Of a stretch of DNA of 8,011 nt, positions 7,327 through 8,011 are shown in pieces; position 1 is the stretch's first letter, and the number at the start of each line of letters is the position of its first letter. A program made the translations under genes and the position numbers. The notes under the pieces were generated by a model. It was not told where the DNA came from, searched no databases, and worked only from the letters and a program-made list of their open reading frames with translations. The DNA is from a bacterium (GTDB taxonomy: Bacteria > Actinomycetota > Thermoleophilia > Solirubrobacterales > 70-9), in NCBI GenBank assembly GCA_002919115.1, contig PKER01000321.1, positions 1-8,011 of the forward strand. Reading direction: 5' to 3'.

Positions 7327-8011
7327 ATGGGAACCACCTCAGTCGGACCGGGGGCCAAGGTCGTGTGCCTGGGCGAGGCGCTCGTCGACCTCGTCTGCGA
7401 GGAGCCCGTCGCCGGCCTCGGGGAGGCGAGCGCGTTCGTGCCCCGCGTCGGCGGCTCGCTCGTGAACATCGCGGTGTGCGCGGCGCGCTTCGGCGCCCGC
7501 GTCGAGATGCTCGGCGGCGCCGGCGACGACGAGTGGGGGCGCTGGCTGCGCGACCGGGTCCGCGGCGAGGGCGTGGGCACGGAGCGCTTCGTGCTCGTGC
7601 CGGGCGGGGGCACCTCGCACGCGTTCGTCGCGGTGAGCGACCACGGCGAGCCCGCCTTCGCCTTCTACGGCGACCCCAAGCGGCCCGCCGCCTACGCGGA
7701 CGCCGACATCGAGCCCGCGCTCGCCGGGCCGCCCGGGGTGCTCGTGGTCGGCAGCGACACCCTGATCGGCGAGCGCGAGCGCGAGGTCACCCTGGGGGCG
7801 GCCGACCTGGCCCGCGAGCGGGGCTGGGAGGTGGTCTGCGACCCGAACCTGCGCCCGAACCGCTGGGCCTCCGAGGAGGAGATGCTCGCCACCGTCCGCG
7901 AACTCGTCGCGCGCGCGACCCTCGTCAAGTGCAACCACACGGAGGCGATGCCGCTCGCCGGTCGCGAGGGGGAGCGTGAGGCGGCGCTCGGCCTGCTCGA
8001 GGTCGGCGTAG
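7327..8011 (+). CDS. PfkB-family carbohydrate kinase (fructokinase/ribokinase-like), 3' end beyond window
   Basis: The reading frame is open from ATG 7327 to the window edge: 228 codons with no stop, of the roughly 300-320 usual for the family. It starts with the ribokinase-fold strand VVCLGEALVDLV (12-23), where Asp21 is in the position of the sugar-contacting aspartate. Next come GGSLVNIAVCAARFG (42-56) and MLGGAGDDEWG (61-71), which together form the first PfkB signature, then a lid region, CDPNLRPNRW (171-180) and the N-x-x-E motif N203-E206 used for Mg-ATP handling. The second signature with the catalytic GAGD aspartate would be encoded beyond 8011 and cannot be checked. The DPNLRP motif favours a fructokinase or 2-keto-3-deoxygluconate-kinase-like enzyme, but the sugar is not determined. 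No ribosome site precedes the ATG. A link with the ABC importer is possible but unproven. Confidence 0.9.
   Translation, partial: MGTTSVGPGAKVVCLGEALVDLVCEEPVAGLGEASAFVPRVGGSLVNIAVCAARFGARVEMLGGAGDDEWGRWLRDRVRGEGVGTERFVLVPGGGTSHAFVAVSDHGEPAFAFYGDPKRPAAYADADIEPALAGPPGVLVVGSDTLIGEREREVTLGAADLARERGWEVVCDPNLRPNRWASEEEMLATVRELVARATLVKCNHTEAMPLAGREGEREAALGLLEVGV

Noticed and set aside
7305..7613. Possible N-terminal extension of the ParB-like protein upstream of ATG 7304
   Set aside because: The extension would be Ser/Thr/Pro-rich and antisense to the conserved N-terminus of the PfkB kinase, whose motifs show that strand is coding.
7327..7979. Other-frame plus-strand ORF (7365-7979) and minus ORF (7339-7938) over the kinase
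   Set aside because: Arg/Ala-rich shadow translations; the frame beginning at 7327 carries the PfkB motifs in order.

Overview
The window is very GC-rich coding DNA with almost every third codon position G or C, densely packed genes, heavy use of GAG, CTC, GCG and ATC codons, and purine-rich Shine-Dalgarno sites in some places but none in others. This looks like a high-GC actinobacterium. The style of the genes would suit the Thermoleophilia/Solirubrobacterales, but that placement is an inference; no ribosomal or other marker gene is present.

Layout from left to right. Positions 1-24 hold the end of a dispersed repeat. A minus-strand pair follows: a calcineurin-like metallophosphoesterase (315-915 region) and, 6 bp behind it, a small GlsB/YeaQ-type membrane protein (49-309). 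A 104-bp divergent intergenic region separates this pair from a plus-strand operon (1020-5290). That operon encodes a complete sugar-type (CUT1) ABC importer: lipoprotein binding protein, two permeases joined by TGATG stop/start overlaps, and a MalK/UgpC/SugC-like ATPase 13 bp further on. The importer converges on a minus-strand EamA/DMT transporter (5414-6364), which lies 43 bp behind a ParB-like-domain protein of unknown job (6408-7304). Only 22 bp from the ParB-like start, a PfkB-family sugar kinase starts on the plus strand and runs off the right edge (7327-8011, partial).

The most notable structure is not a gene. Between the convergent ends of the ABC operon and the EamA gene lies a 100-bp imperfect palindrome (5341-5440) built from four alternating copies of the decamer TGAGGCGGAT. 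Its centre is a perfect 16-bp stem with a 10-nt loop, and its outer ends are perfect 14-bp arms. The same arm occurs at positions 11-24, at the very left edge, again downstream of a gene's 3' end. This is a REP/MITE-like dispersed element, and it supplies the stop codon and last eight residues of the EamA protein.

Functionally, the importer would bind an oligosaccharide or similar polyol/sugar outside the cell and drive it in with ATP. The nearby PfkB kinase could phosphorylate a sugar, but it is in a separate transcription unit with two unrelated genes between, so a shared pathway is only a guess. I see no toxin, phage, CRISPR, RNA gene or transposase. Apart from the repeat the region is ordinary metabolism and transport.
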